Part shown: piece by piece, positions 1-11,744 of the stretch
Position numbering within the stretch: the first letter of the stretch is position 1
Layout of the letters: every line of letters starts with the position of its first letter
NCBI GenBank assembly: GCA_026018925.1
Contig: JAKSZU010000018.1
Coordinates: forward strand, 4,558,920 to 4,622,919
DNA: 64,000 nucleotides
DNA from: Tupaia tana
Lineage: Eukaryota > Chordata > Mammalia > Scandentia > Tupaiidae
Reading direction: 5' to 3'
Notes under the pieces: model-generated
Databases searched by the model: none
What the model was told of the DNA's origin: nothing
What the model saw: only the letters and a program-made list of their open reading frames with translations
Translations under genes and position numbers: made by a program

Positions 1-1140
1 GTGAATCATTCTGTAATTGTACTGCTCAATATGGTGGCTGTTAGCCGTCTTTTAAAAATGCGGCTACAAGAAAACTTAAAATTACATAAATAGCTCCCAT
101 TATATTTTTAGTGAAAAGTGCTGAACTAGGTATTAAGCCTCTGTTTATTTTAGACATTATAAATGCCTTCTCCCAGGCTTTCCCCCTTTTATTAACTTTA
201 TTCATGGTGTTCTATATTTTTATAAAAGCTTTAATTGTGATGTAGTCAAACTCATCGATTTTTTTTTTTTTTTTTTTGCCTTATAGTTTACGCTTCAAAA
301 TATTTTATGAGAGTTTCTTCCTCCATCCTGGCTCACAAAGACATTTTCCTGGGTTTCTTTTATCAGTGTTATAGTTTCATCTTTCTATTTTTAACTCTTT
401 AATGCACTGGAGGCCACTTCTTTGTGAGATGTTACGTGCGAATTCTTATCCTAATGAGTCAGTTTTGCTAATGCCATCGATGAAGCAATCTACCTTTAAC
501 CCACTAATCTGTGTTGCTACCTTTATTGTATATTAAATTCTTACACACACACACACACACATACACACACACAACGTCTGCATCCTCTTTTCTGTTCCAT
601 CATTAGCCATAGCACAGTTTTTCCATAAGACAGTGTTCTTATTAAAAAAGTAATACTCTCCTGAGAATATATATTCCCTGGTACATCTTTCATTTAATGG
701 CTCATGGAAAAGTGGTCTTTTGTGTATTTCTTTACTGAAACAAAATCCAGCAAATACCATTAGCTGTGACATGTATTTTTTTAAAAAAAGAAAAAAAGTC
801 TGTACTTTCATCCAGTTGTATAGAAAACCACCCACACAGTGTAATGTCTTCTAATCCTAGTTCTTCAAATGTTCAGTGTTTTCTATGCCTTTCCTAATGG
901 CGATGCTGACAAAGAAGTGCATTTTACTTTTTGCATTTTCCTCTATATTATTTTACCCATTTTCTACTGCAAGCATTTCCCCACGGTCTATGTCACTTTT
1001 GTCTTTTTCTAAGAAATCTCAAAAGAGACTTTTGTATATTTCTAATCATATTCAGTAGAGTTTTGTGAAGTACTAGACTGAGTGTTGTCTACAATAGAAA
1101 TTACTGCAAAAACTGGGGGGGGGGGGGGGGGGCTTCTTTG
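1..1140. repeat. old L1 relic (minus orientation) with simple repeats
   Basis: About 120-540 resembles the reverse complement of the 3' half of an old L1: a caaactcatcgatttttt-like start, then cacaaagacattttcctggg and gttatagtttcatctttc in the expected order. 543-574 is a (CA)n run interrupted once. 1115-1132 is a run of 18 G. The rest (580-1110) is AT-rich and no gene is seen. Confidence 0.5.
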
Positions 1141-1269
1141 TCTTCATGCCCTGGAGGGTAACTTCGTCAATGTCTTGTTAATCGCCACCGCTTGGATGCT
1201 CCTTAGCTAACACCTTCTGGCATAGCATCAGGTGGGCTGAGAAGGAAAAGTGGCACACGCAAGAGACTG

Positions 1270-1640
1270 CTGGTCCAGTTTCCTCCAGCCCCTATTAGAC
1301 CCTTGATTTGACCTGCTGTAATCACCCCCTCCTCTCTCAGAACAAAGAATTTTTATGCAACCAATACCAGCCTATAAAATCCAGGGGTGGGCACGTGACC
1401 CAGGCCCAGCCAATCAGCCTATTCCATCCTATTGGCCCCTCTTGGCTCATGGAAGGGCACTGTGACCCAGGCCAGGCCAATGAGACTCAGTTCTAAGGTT
1501 TTCTGGGAATGTAAGTAAGGAGACGCTACCTTTCCTCTGCAGTGGCCAAAGCTCAAGATGCAGTCGGGCCATCGGAAGGGAGTCTGCCTACAAACAGCCA
1601 GGAGGAAGCCCGGGGTCTGATTCATTTCCTACTCCAGCCC
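1270..1640. repeat. ancient interspersed repeat R1, copy 1
   Basis: It contains paired motifs of the type GTGACCCAGGCCCAGCCAAT (1396-1415) and CCAGGCCAGGCCAATGAGA (1466-1484), which I recognise from an old dispersed mammalian repeat whose name I cannot give. A related stretch is at 28980-29180. Confidence 0.4.
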
Positions 1641-1744
1641 TTCTCCACGATGTGAGCCCCCCAAATTCTCTTCCGTCTTTGTGTATGGCTGTTTGTGTTT
1701 TAGAGAGAATTTGGGAATCTCCTGTATCCTGTTCTCCCTTTTTG

Positions 1745-1935
1745 TGAATTTCCTTTTTTCTTTATTTTTCCAAGAGAGAGACAGACAGAGCCAGCCAACC
1801 CCAAAAGAGTTCTGATGGCACGGTCTACCCCGGCCTCTGCTGGCCCTGGGTCACGAGCACGTGTGGGCTTGCGGTACTCGGGGAGATCTCTGGACGTGAA
1901 CTGGGAACCTTCCCATGTGGATTCTCTGACAGAGA
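1745..1935 (-). repeat. SINE C copy
   Basis: A T-rich start (the A-tail of a minus-strand element), an agagagagacagacagag block, then a body with cctctgctggccctggg and a tRNA-like head end gaactgggaaccttcccat. The same layout is seen at 5396 and 63885. 1936-2515 holds nothing recognisable. Confidence 0.55.
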
Positions 1936-2515
1936 GCTGTGGGTTCTGTGCTGCTTCTGGCCTCTGAACCCTGTTCTTTGTTATCTAGGGAGCGTCCCAT
2001 GATCCTCTATCCTGGGGCTCACAGCTGCTTTCCTGTTTATAAGGCCTTGGTAAGGGCATGGGAGGGTGACTGTCACCGAGGCTTCCCTGTGGGTGACGTT
2101 ATCACTGGTGGGATCACTGGTTATCAAGGTGGCTCAGGTGGAAAGTCCTTCCCTCCAGCCTGCTCCAAGCTAGAGCTGATGGCCCCGCGGAGTCTACAGT
2201 CTCGTGCCCATCCCCCGCACTGCGCCGAGTAAAGCACTGACGTTGCTCAGTGGTGAGAAGGCTTGCCTCTCATTTCCCAGCTTTGCAGACGTCCTGGGGA
2301 GAGGATTTGCCAGCTCAGCCACCTACGTGCCTAATTACCTGGAGAGGTCTGTGCTTGAAAACACGGACACAGGCGTTGTCACAGCACAAAACTCCAGACT
2401 TGGAAGCACCTCAGCAATTCTGATCTGGAGCCTCATGGTGAGATACGTCATCCCAGTGGACACAAACACTCATGTATCGCTTCCTGGCAACACTCTTTAG
2501 AGAAAGGGCTAGATT

Positions 2516-2782
2516 TTTTTTTTTTTTTTTGGAGAGGTTTTTGCTATAGGGTGCGTGCGCTCGCCAGACAGACAGAGAGAGACAGAGTGATAGAAAACGA
2601 GAAATCACCCCCCCAGGGGGGATGGCCACACCGCAATCCCTTCTCCTCCATTCTCCTCTCGGGATCTTGGGCACGCATGCACACGCACTCGGCGTGAGTT
2701 TAAGCCACCGGGTCCGGGACTCGAACCGCGGTCGACTACGTGGGAGTCCAGCGACATAGCCATTATGCTAACTGCTGGTCCC
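2516..2782 (-). repeat. SINE A, full-length, well preserved
   Basis: It runs from the T-tract and ggagaggtttttgctatag through the ccattctcctctcgggatc core to gctaactgctggtccc. CpGs are largely retained (gaaccgcggtcgactacg). Short gatttttt sequence flanks both ends. Confidence 0.85.
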
Positions 2783-2919
2783 GATTTTTTTTTTTTTTAA
2801 TAGATCTGCACCTGCGCTATGACCAGACGTTCCTATGTATTTGTTAGACGAAGCAAATATGTGCGCAAAGACGTGGGTGTGAGTGTTTGCCATTGCTTTA
2901 TCCATAATAATTTATAATT

Positions 2920-3137
2920 TATCCTATCCTAGCTAGGGAAGAGAGAGAGACAGGGAGAGAGGAAATGAGAAAGCACCCCCAAGGGGGGATGGTCACAACA
3001 TAATCCCTTCTCCGCCGTTGTCCTCTTGGGATTCTGGGCATGCACACGCATGTACTAGCTGGGTCTGGGACCTGAACCCCATATTTGGCCATGTGGGATC
3101 CAGCTGCCTTACCACCACCACACCACTGACCGGCCTG
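2920..3137 (-). repeat. SINE A, older diverged copy
   Basis: It has the gagagagacaggg block, cccttctccgccgttgtcc core and a gccatgtgggatccag head, but many CpGs are mutated and the usual ggagaggttttt end is degraded. Confidence 0.7.
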
Positions 3138-3462
3138 AGGATGCATGTTTTTCGGGAAAAACTGATCTATTCACACGGTAGAGTTTCTACGCCGCACCTA
3201 AAGAGATGAACTGCCGATAGAAGCAGCCACGTGCACGAGTCTCTAGAACATTATGCCGTGCAGAAGAGGCTGGACCCCAAAGTACATGGTATGCCATTTC
3301 ATCAGTTCTGTCTGATAGATGGAGGGTGTGGACGTAGGGTAAAAAAATCAGGGTATGTGCCTTTGGAGCCTGGGTCTGTGGTGGACGGTTCCACGAAAGC
3401 TGGAGCCGCAGGCAGGAATAAAAAGCCTGTGCAGTGATTTGAATCTCAGATAAACACACCTC

Positions 3463-3517
3463 TTTTTTAGGGTAAGTATATCTCGTGCTATATTTGGGAT
3501 ATACTTATCCTAAAAAA
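3463..3517. repeat. near-perfect hairpin inverted repeat
   Basis: Arm ttttttagggtaagtatatc (3463-3482) pairs with gatatacttatcctaaaaaa (3498-3517), 19 of 20 positions, around a 15-base loop. It resembles a dispersed palindromic mammalian repeat with a gggatatacttat motif; the flanking gaatctcagataaac fits that too. Confidence 0.6.
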
Positions 3518-5099
3518 TCTTGCTCATCCGACTTTTACCTGGTAACCTTGTTGTAAGCTCTTGTTCTTTCACTCTTCTGTCTCACCTCTTCTAGCAAAAA
3601 GAAGTGCGCACTGCATGGGCCACCTATCCCCGAGGGCCTGGAGCATACTCATAAATTGGCATTCTGGTTCGAACTGTGGTCGTCAGAATTCTCTTGGTCA
3701 CAGGTGACAGAAATACGATGCAAACCAGTCCCAGCAAAACAAGTAGCTGATTAGCTCATGTTGTCAAACCTCGGAAAGGACAGGCATCCGCGGCCGGCAC
3801 CACCTGGTCCTCCAGGTCCCCTCCTCTGCACATCACTTTCCTGCTCGGTCAGCTCTCAGACTCGGTTTTCCAGGAGCAAGAGAGAGGTGTCTTCTGGTTC
3901 CTATTTGAGAGCGAGTGCTGCGAAAGCCTGCCTTAGGTCCCATGTCCTTCTCTGGAGCTCAGGGTTGGTGGCCTTCCCCAAGGACCGGTTCCCCACGTCA
4001 CCAGTCTTCACAGTGAGGTCCCTGACCAGCAGCACCTGGGGACTTGGGGCCTCGGAGGTGCTGAAATAGAACCTGGTTAGCGAGTCCTCCAGGCGCGTCT
4101 AGCACACACTCAGGTGGGAGACAGTGGCCGAGACGAAGGGGAGCTGGTATTTCTAGAGTTGGGAGCGGAAAGGTCACTTATTCCCCATCACCGTGCCATC
4201 CTCTGCACCTGGTTAGCTGAGTCACCACCAGGTTCCACGAAATCCTGTCTCGGGACTTGCTGGAGCAGAGTGAGAGCTGGCCGCACAGGGCCCCCCCAGC
4301 GGACTCCAGGTGCAACCCAGCAGGCAGCTTTCAACCTGCCCCCACCACACACACACAGTCAGCCCTCATCGGCCAGTCTGAGCCTCTGTGCAGGGCGGCC
4401 AAGTGGAAAAACTAAGGATGCGGACTTCGGTGGTCGCTTTTTGAGTCCTGTAACAGGAGCTTTTTGACATTTTGCAAAACAACCAATCATATTAATATGC
4501 CTAACCTGACTATGACTTCTTCAAATGCCTTTTTTTTTTTTTTTTCACTTAAGGCATTAAAGTGGACGTCCTAAACTGTATCTTTGTGCATCTCCAACTT
4601 AACAAATTATTAGACACTAATTGCTCTGGGTTCTAGCCACCTCTCTAAACAGACAAGGTTTTCCATTTGTAGAATTTAAAACATACCAGAGCAATTTGTG
4701 TTCTTTAATAGCTACAAATTTGTTAGCTTGCTCAGAACCAGCAAAACCGAGGAAGCTATTATGTAAATATAGATAATGTCTCTCCAATGATGGTAATTAA
4801 TGCGGAGATCTCCAGAAAGGCATTATGTTTATGATGAGGTCGGTAACAGCAGCGGTTCCAAGCCTGTGGGTGGTACAGAGGACCCGGGAATGTTTTCCTG
4901 GCCCTGCAGCAGTTCTCCCTGAGGCTGAATAAACCCCTTTGTTTTCTTAGAGGGGATAAGAAACAGAGGATGAAGTTGGGCTCCTCCCCTCCGGGGCCTG
5001 AACCAGAGCAGAGTGGCCTTGGCAGTTGGTTGTGGCCCTTCCTCGTCCCTCTCTGTCCCTCAAATGGCCCGTTCTAGCTTAGAAAGGAGTGCCTCACGT
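3518..5099. other. gene-free unique sequence
   Basis: Moderately GC-rich sequence to about 4470, then AT-rich sequence (4470-4830) with homeodomain-like TAAT motifs such as acaaattattagacactaat. There is a T-run near 4531-4546. Open frames here have no recognisable domains. No SINE is present. Confidence 0.5.
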
Positions 5100-5109
5100 C
5101 GAGGTTATT

Positions 5110-5395
5110 TTATTTTATTATTATTAATTTTTATCTTTCTTTTCCATGTTTTATTGGTTCACAAAATACCTTAAACTAAAACTATGGACAAAGCTAGAAT
5201 CTAGTTACATGTGCACTGTCATTTTCTTCTGAAATATTTTAAGTTAATTAGTTAATTTACATTCATTCCCTGAGCATTGTCACAGAATACACAATGTGAC
5301 TTCCCATCCAAAATATCCTGCACAGTGGCTTAGTCATACATGTTATCGATGTTGAGTCTTCTGAATTCTATTCAGATCAGGGTCTCTAGGAGTCC
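5110..5395. repeat. possible uncharacterised repeat R2, copy 1
   Basis: AT-rich sequence whose end (catccaaaatatcctgcac ... ggcttagtcatacatg) loosely parallels 24880-24985. A SINE C starts directly after it. The family is unknown and could be the 3' end of a LINE. Confidence 0.25.
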
Positions 5396-5605
5396 TGTTT
5401 AATTTTGTTCATTTCTACCAAGAGGGAGAGAGTGCGAGACAGAGACAGCACCCCCAATGGGGGCTTGATGCCACGAGCCACCCCAGCCTCAGCCAGCCCT
5501 GGTTCGGGGCACACGCGTGTCTGGTGTAATCAGGAAGGCTCCTGGATGCGAACCCGGCACCATCTTACGTGTTTAGCCACTGGACCACTGTCCACTGCCG
5601 ACAAC
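5396..5605 (-). repeat. SINE C copy
   Basis: It starts with a T-rich stretch and accaagagggagagagtgcg, then caatgggggcttgatgcc and cctcagccagccctggttc, and ends with gatgcgaacccggcaccat and ttagccactggaccactg. 5606-5970 has no recognisable feature. Confidence 0.6.
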
Positions 5606-5970
5606 CAGTGTCGTTAAGAGCTGTGCTTGCACTTGATCTCACGTGGTGTGCATGCTTCAGGCCACGCTGGGCCCTGAGGGCTGGTCAGCTGTGGCAGGAA
5701 GGGGTTCCTCCAGGTGGCCTAGCCGAGTGTGTGCAGGAGGCCCAGAGGCGACCCACGATGCGTTGTGCACGGGGAGCTGTGGCTGTTCCTGGCCCCACTG
5801 TGCGGGCTGGTCTTTCAGGTCTCACCACAAATCAAGAACGGCTGCCGAGTGTGGACCGGACTTTGATGCACATACAAGTCGTAGGAGGCTAGAATGATGG
5901 GCAAGATGTGCTCTTGACCTTCCAGAAATTTTCAGTTCTGTGTGAGGGTCAGACATGAAGATAAACTAGC

Positions 5971-6250
5971 GGAGCCAGGAGATGGCGAAGCCGTTGTGTC
6001 GCTGGATTCCCACATGACCAACCGCAGTTCGAGTCCTGGTCCTGGTGGCTTGAAACTCATGCAGGGTGCATGTGTGAGCGTGCCCAAGATCCCAGGAGGA
6101 GAATAGAGGAAAAGGGATTGCAGCATAGCCATCCCCCCGCCCCCGGGGGATGATTTCTCACTTTCCCTTTCACTGTCTCTGCCTCTCTCTTGGGCAAGTG
6201 CAGGTGTGCTAAGGCAAAAACCTCCAAAAAAAAAAAAAAAAAAAAAAAAA
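5971..6250 (+). repeat. SINE A, plus orientation
   Basis: A tRNA-like head (ggagccaggagatggcg ... cgcagttcgagtcctgg), the aagatcccaggaggag core, a ctttcactgtctctgcctc block and a 24-base A-tail (6227-6250). Confidence 0.8.
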
Positions 6251-6869
6251 GAAACTATCAACAGAATGATCCAGAAGGGATGAAAAAAAAAAACAGATCT
6301 TCCTTAAATGTCTTATTTGACTTGCCACAGGACCTTTAGACGTGCTGTCCCCTGCCCGGCCTTTCCCTAGTGATACGTCCTCGTCCTCCCTCCTTGGGAG
6401 CCAGCTCCTCAGGGAAGCCTTCCTCTGCCCAGGAGTTGGCGGTCCTGTCCCGCGTTCGTAGTACATACTCAGGTTCCTAGCCAGGCTGCAAGTTCCCGTA
6501 AGGGCTATACCTTTAGTGTTCGCCTTTGCACTCATCACATCTGAGCACGAACACGTACATGCATGTTAACCAGTGCTGTGCACAAGCGTCCACCTTCATG
6601 AACGCCTGGTGAAGGTCTCAGGGCGGGAACTTTGTCTTGACTGTGACTTTCCCATGCATTGCAGAATATCAAGCGCCCCTCTGAAGGCCACTGCTCCTGC
6701 TAGGCATGGTGACAATTCACAGAAAATCGCCTGTAAGCTTCCAAAACCCACATGGGGTGACAACTCCCCCATTCAAGAACTGCCATGCTAGCAGCCCAGC
6801 AGAACTGGCTTCACCCAAACATGCTACCCTGATGGGATCTGCAGCATGGGTGAAGACGAGTGGCGGTGT

Positions 6870-7010
6870 GCTATCATTCCTTCACGCCTTCGTTCATTCA
6901 GCACCTCTTTGTGCATTCTGTGTAGGCTAGTGTTCAGGCCTCGGGGTGAGCAGGGCCTGACAGGATCCTTGCCTTCCTGGAGCTTGCAGTCGAGGGTTAC
7001 AACACAGGCT
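6870..7010 (+). repeat. L2-like relic
   Basis: The order ttcattcattcagcacctc, gctagtgttcaggcctc, gatccttgccttcctggag and cttgcagtcgag follows the typical L2 3' region. The remaining 6251-7150 is unremarkable; a second A-run lies at 6281-6291. Confidence 0.55.
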
Positions 7011-7154
7011 TTGGGCTGCATCAGCCTTTGACATTTATGCGAGATGGATAGGAGCTTTGCACCAGTACGAGCTAGAATGTTCCGAAAAAGTAGTTGAAGT
7101 ATTTTGGCAAACTGCACATCTCGGCTAAGTGTGGTATACTACACAGAAGATTTT

Positions 7155-7391
7155 GTTTCTCTACTTATGACTCATGAGAGAGGGAGAGAGACAGAGAGAG
7201 AAGAGAGATAAGAAGGGAGAGAGATCTCGAGCAGGGTCTTCACACTGTGATCCATTTGCAGCCGTGGCCAGCCAGAATCAGAGCATGCGTGTGCATTCCC
7301 AGCATGCTCAGGGAGACCTCGGGCTGTGCCCCCAGAATCTTCCCACATGGCCTCAGCATTACAGTGTGACCACTGCTCCACCCAGGCTGGC
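7155..7391 (-). repeat. SINE C-like copy, interrupted at its head
   Basis: A gagagagggagagagacag block, then gatctcgagcagggtcttc and a head with gaatcttcccacatggcc and accactgctccacccagg. A SINE A was inserted at the end of this element. Confidence 0.5.
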
Positions 7392-7691
7392 CAGAGGGTG
7401 TTCTTTTTTTTTTGTTGTTGTTGAGAGGTTTTTGCTATAGGGTGCGTGCGCTCGCCAGAAAGACAGAGAGAGACAGAAAGACAGAAAGCGAGAAATCACC
7501 CTCCAGGGGAGATGGTCATGCTGCAATCCCTTCTCCTCCATTCTCCTCTTGGGATCTTGGGCACACACACACACACATGCACCCAGCGTGAGTTTAAGCC
7601 ACCGGGTCCAGGATTCAAACTGCAGTCGACTACATGAGAGTCCAGTGACACAGCCCTTACGCCAACTGCTGGCCCCCAGAAGGTGTTCTTG
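7392..7691 (-). repeat. SINE A with target-site duplication
   Basis: The element (about 7406-7677) is flanked by cagagggtgttctt (7392-7405) and cagaaggtgttctt (7678-7691), 13 of 14 identical. It begins with T and GTT repeats before gagaggtttttgctatag and ends caactgctggccccc. Confidence 0.85.
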
Positions 7692-7951
7692 TCCGTCCAT
7701 ATCGTAGGTGTGCTCATTGGTCTGCCTAGCTTGGTTGAAGCGGAAGGCAGAGGAATCAGATTTGGAGATGGGATAGAACTGGACCTTACACTGGATGCCA
7801 AGATCAAGATTTGAAAAATCGTAACAGGCAGAAAAAGTAGTTGGAGACCAACTAGAGTAAAGCAAGTAAGTGAACATCAGGGACCATTCTTAGGAACCTC
7901 ACCCCAGCCTCCACAGGCGTAGCCGGAGGAAGCTCTCAGAGCAGCTCACTG

Positions 7952-8050
7952 AGAGGCCAGCAGGTGGCATGGTTGTTAGGGTGCTGGATTCCACAGCACC
8001 GTGACTCCCAGGTCCCTAAAGTTTCAGAGTGGGTATGATTCTTTTTATTT
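7952..8050 (+). repeat. SINE B, short copy
   Basis: The head gaggccagcaggtggcatgg and ggtgctggattccac are visible, followed by a degraded body and a T-rich end. It lies just before an opposite-strand SINE B, and the pair may be related by rearrangement. Confidence 0.45.
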
Positions 8051-8074
8051 TTATTATTTAATTCACTCATTCAT

Positions 8075-8240
8075 TCATTTTTTAAAAGAATCTTTTTCTT
8101 TCCTTTTTCTTTTAATTTGACCAGAGGGTCAGGGGGAGAGAGAAAGAAAGAGAAAGCAAGCCACCAGTTCTGGGACTTGAACTGCGGTTGACCATGTGAG
8201 AGTCCAGTGCCCTTAACTACCACACACTTGCTGGCCCCGA
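8075..8240 (-). repeat. SINE B copy
   Basis: It reads taatttgaccagagggtc, a gagagagaaagaaagagaa block, gggacttgaactgcggttg and cacttgctggcccc. It lacks the ccattctcctctc core that defines SINE A. Confidence 0.65.
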
Positions 8241-8434
8241 AGAATGGGTGTGCTTTTATTTCTTTCCTTTTCATCTGGCTTTGATGAATGCTGAAAAGGT
8301 CCCACGTTTGGAGTGAAAGCAAGGGTTTTGTACAATTCCAGCCAGACGTTACAAAGCTCATGAACAGTGGTTGGACATACTACAGGGAATTGAAGGCTGG
8401 AATTGTCTGGCCATTCCTCTAAGGAACAAAGCAA

Positions 8435-8685
8435 CTGGGACCAGCAGATGGCATAATGGTTACATTGCTGGATTCCCACATAGTTGATCATGGTTCAAGT
8501 CCCTGATTTGGCTGCTTAAAATTCACTCCAAGCTTGTGTGCGTGTGCACCCAAAATCCTGAGAAAAGACTGGAGGATAAGGGATTGCAGCATGCCATCCC
8601 CTGGGGGTTGATTTCTCGTTTTCTTTCTTTCTGTCTCTCCAGTGAGCGTACATGCCCCACAGCAAAAATCTCTTAAAAAAACAAA
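8435..8685 (+). repeat. SINE A, plus orientation, diverged
   Basis: The head gggaccagcagatggcataa, then catggttcaagtccctg, aaaatcctgagaaaagact, a ctttctttctgtctctcc block and the end cacagcaaaaatctctt with an A-tail. Confidence 0.75.
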
Positions 8686-8689
8686 AGGG

Positions 8690-10370
8690 AAGAAAGCTAT
8701 TATTCTCCTAACACTCTCATGCAGTTTTTTTCAGTCTGCTAACAGTGTGTGCCTATTGATAAGTGGCTGGTTGGCAGTTCCCTAACTCTGAATTACACAA
8801 GTTCATGGCACCTCTCTTCCAAACCAGAACTACGACGAGACCAGGGCATGCTGAGAGATGGTACTTGGCTTATTACTCGGGAGCATGCTAATCTGAAGCA
8901 CGAGTGGAATTTGGGTGTCTCTGGTTTTTAAGAGTGGAATTGAGTGTTGATTTCTAGACCGCTCTCTTATCGTTTCATTAAACAACATGCCCCGGCCACC
9001 CCGCTTGCACACATTAACGAGCTCAGCGGCAGACCCACAGATCACACACCTGCGGCTCTGTGCGGGTGGGCGCCCCGGGGCTTTTGGACAATCTGTGTGG
9101 AATTCATAGCTTGCTTTTCGTCTGGAATAGACCCCATTCACACTCTTAGGAAGTAGCCTTTGTTGTCTATCATCAGGCCAGAGGAGTAGCTGCAGATATT
9201 GGGTGTCCAATAAATATTTGTTATAGGAAGCTAAGTGCTCACAGGAAATGTGCTCTCTGGTCTTTTAATTCCATTGGCACCAGAAGGGAAGATAAAACTG
9301 ACATCGCATGTCTATCCCAGATGTGAAGGGGTGGGTTCAACATTTTAGAAGGGGCTTATTTGTGGGGGTCTTTGCAGCTCAGGACGAATGGGCTCTCCTG
9401 TCTTGCTGTGTCCTGAGGTCTCCACGGACGGCGCAGACCCCGATGCACCCACCCTGTGCTTGCCTGTCCAAAGCACGGAGGACTCTTCCCATGACAGTCC
9501 TCGCAAACACGGGGGACTTCTCTCTGCAACTGCCCAGGTCTCCCAGTGTCTTTTCGCTGCCCTGACTGAGCCCCCCGCCTAGTCGTCAGGGGCTGGGGGC
9601 TGGAGCAGAGCGGAGCCTGCAGGAGCGGGAACTGGGGACCAGGGCCATCACACGGCGTCCTGGCCGCAGATCCCTGGCTGACAGGGCAGCTGGTCCAGGA
9701 GCTGGGGACCAGGTGCAAGACACAGGGAAGGAGATGAGAGCGGGCCTCTGCCTGGGGCCCAGGTGGTGGCTTCCTGCTAAATGCCAGCCCTCCCCGCTTA
9801 TTTCCCTGCGGAATTGTCACAGGGGCACAGGAGCCGTGAGTGGACAGGAGCTGTGGCAGTCGGTGAGAAACATGGGCACGGGCAAATGTCTGCGTGCAGG
9901 AGCGAGGACACATCTCCGAGGGCGCTGATGTTGAGCGGACAGGGGCCAGCACACAGCGGGTGAGAGCCCCGGGGTCCGCCTGGGTGCCTCCATGACCGAG
10001 GGAAGCTAGAAGAGCAAGTAGTGGGACTGCGTGTTCTGAGCCACGATCCCTCATAAAGGCCAACCACCTAAAAAGTGCGCAGTTGTCGATGGACGTGTAC
10101 GCACGTGTTAAACGTGTAAGGATGGCATCGCACGGGAAAAGAACCTCAAGAGGCGGGGGAGGAACGGCTCTAGGAGGAGGTGCACGGGGTGGCTACAGCG
10201 AACGGGGCTGCTTAGTCCTGAAGAAAAAGAAGCAAAAATAAAGAGAGCTGTGGGGAAACGTGGCCTTGGCTGAGCTTTGCTAAAGCTGTGTGCAGGGACG
10301 TGGGCACTCACTGTGCTGTTCCGTGTGTGTGAGTTTGAGATTTCAGATAAAATTGCTTTCAAGAAAGAAC
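8690..10370. other. gene-free sequence, GC-rich at 9380-10000
   Basis: No repeats of the SINE families are seen. The longest open frame (235 codons, minus strand, 9356-10063) shows no domain, is low-complexity in Pro/Ser/Arg, and sits in GC-rich DNA where stop codons are rare, so I do not call it a gene. Confidence 0.5.
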
Positions 10371-10372
10371 TA

Positions 10373-10640
10373 TGAGGCCAGTGGCTGGCGTGGAGGTTAA
10401 GATGCTAGATTCCACGTGGCTGACTGTGTGGTTTGAGTCTTGGACCTGGCAGTTTGTAAAAACACGCCAGGTGCGTGTGTGTGTGTGTCCAAAATTCTGA
10501 GAGGAGAGTGGAGGAGGATTGTGGCATGGCCATTCCCCTGGGGACGATTTTTCACTTCCTCGTTTTCTCTCTCTGTCTCTGGAAGCTCATGTGCCCGATA
10601 GCAAACAAATGAAAGAAAGAAGAACGAAAGAAAAGAAAGA
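10373..10640 (+). repeat. SINE A, plus orientation, diverged
   Basis: The head gaggccagtggctggcgtgg, a short GT run (10470-10482), aaaattctgagaggagag and gtgcccgatagcaaac, ending in a [13 protein letters not shown] tail. 10641-11160 shows nothing recognisable. Confidence 0.7.
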
Positions 10641-11145
10641 AGGGGAGAACGTGCACGGGCACGATGGGGGACAGGGCGGGGGCACCTGGGTGTGCATTCC
10701 TGGGGAGCTGCGAGTCAGTGGCAGTAGGACGGACGCCACCCCTGCCCTGGGGCCAGCTCTGAGAGTTACCGCGGGCCGGGCCGTCTGTGAGGGGTACTCC
10801 ATCGAGGGCGGGGAAAGCAGATGGGGGTCAGGGGTGCCGAGCTGCAATGCTGCCTTGGCCCACTCCCAGGAGCTGTGGAGATAGGTCCGCCCTCAGGGTC
10901 ATCCCCCTAGGCTGGATCCCAAGCCTTTTCTGCATCCACTTCAACTGGCTTTGATGGGTCCTTGAGCCTGGGTCACCCTGGGGAGGGTGTGACCTAGGGT
11001 GAGGCTGACTCTGACCAGATGGAGGTGGAGGGAGGTCTGGACAGCCCCGCAGTGGCACCACCGGTCACCGGGAGCTAATTCATGGAGGACTCAGGAATCC
11101 AAACTTCCTTCTGTCAAAATCTGTTGTCTTTACGTATGTGGTTGT

Positions 11146-11420
11146 TATACCCGGAATTTTAATTTTTTATTTTTTGCTATAGGGTGCGTGTGCTCACCAG
11201 AGAGACAGAGAGACAGAAAGCGAGAAATCACCCCCTTGGGGGATGGCCATGCCTCAATCCCTTCTCCTCCATTCTCCTCTTGGTATTTTGGGCACGCACA
11301 CACACGCGCCTGGCGTGAGTTTAAGCCACCAGGTCTGGGACTTGAACTGCTGTTGACTACATGGGAGTCCAGATACATAGCCATTACGCTAACTGCTGGT
11401 CCCTATATCAGGAATTTAAA
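11146..11420 (-). repeat. SINE A with degenerate target-site duplication
   Basis: The element spans about 11165-11403. The flanks tatacccggaattttaa and tatatcaggaatttaaa are about 80 percent identical, suggesting an old duplication. Confidence 0.75.
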
Positions 11421-11744
11421 ATAGCAGGTAAACAATGTTTAATTTGATGAAATGTCCAAACCCACAGGAAAGCTGCACGCACAGCGCAGCGAGCACGCAC
11501 ACGCAGCCCAGCACCGCATCTTCACCCGCCCCACGCCGACACAGGAACTCCTCTTCCAGAGCCCTCAGGAAGCCTCCCTGGACCTCAGGCACCTCCGCCA
11601 TCCTGAACCCGGACGGATTTCTGCATACGTCTAAGAGCAAAGCAAACTCGCCTGTGACCACCATACAACAATCGAGTTCAGGAAGCCTGAGACTGATTCA
11701 GTACTCTCACCCGAAGTCACAGTTTTTCTCAACTCAGGGCCCAG

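Noticed and set aside
9356..10063. 235-codon minus-strand open frame
   Set aside because: No domain, GC-rich composition, overlapping frames on the plus strand, and no splice or promoter context.
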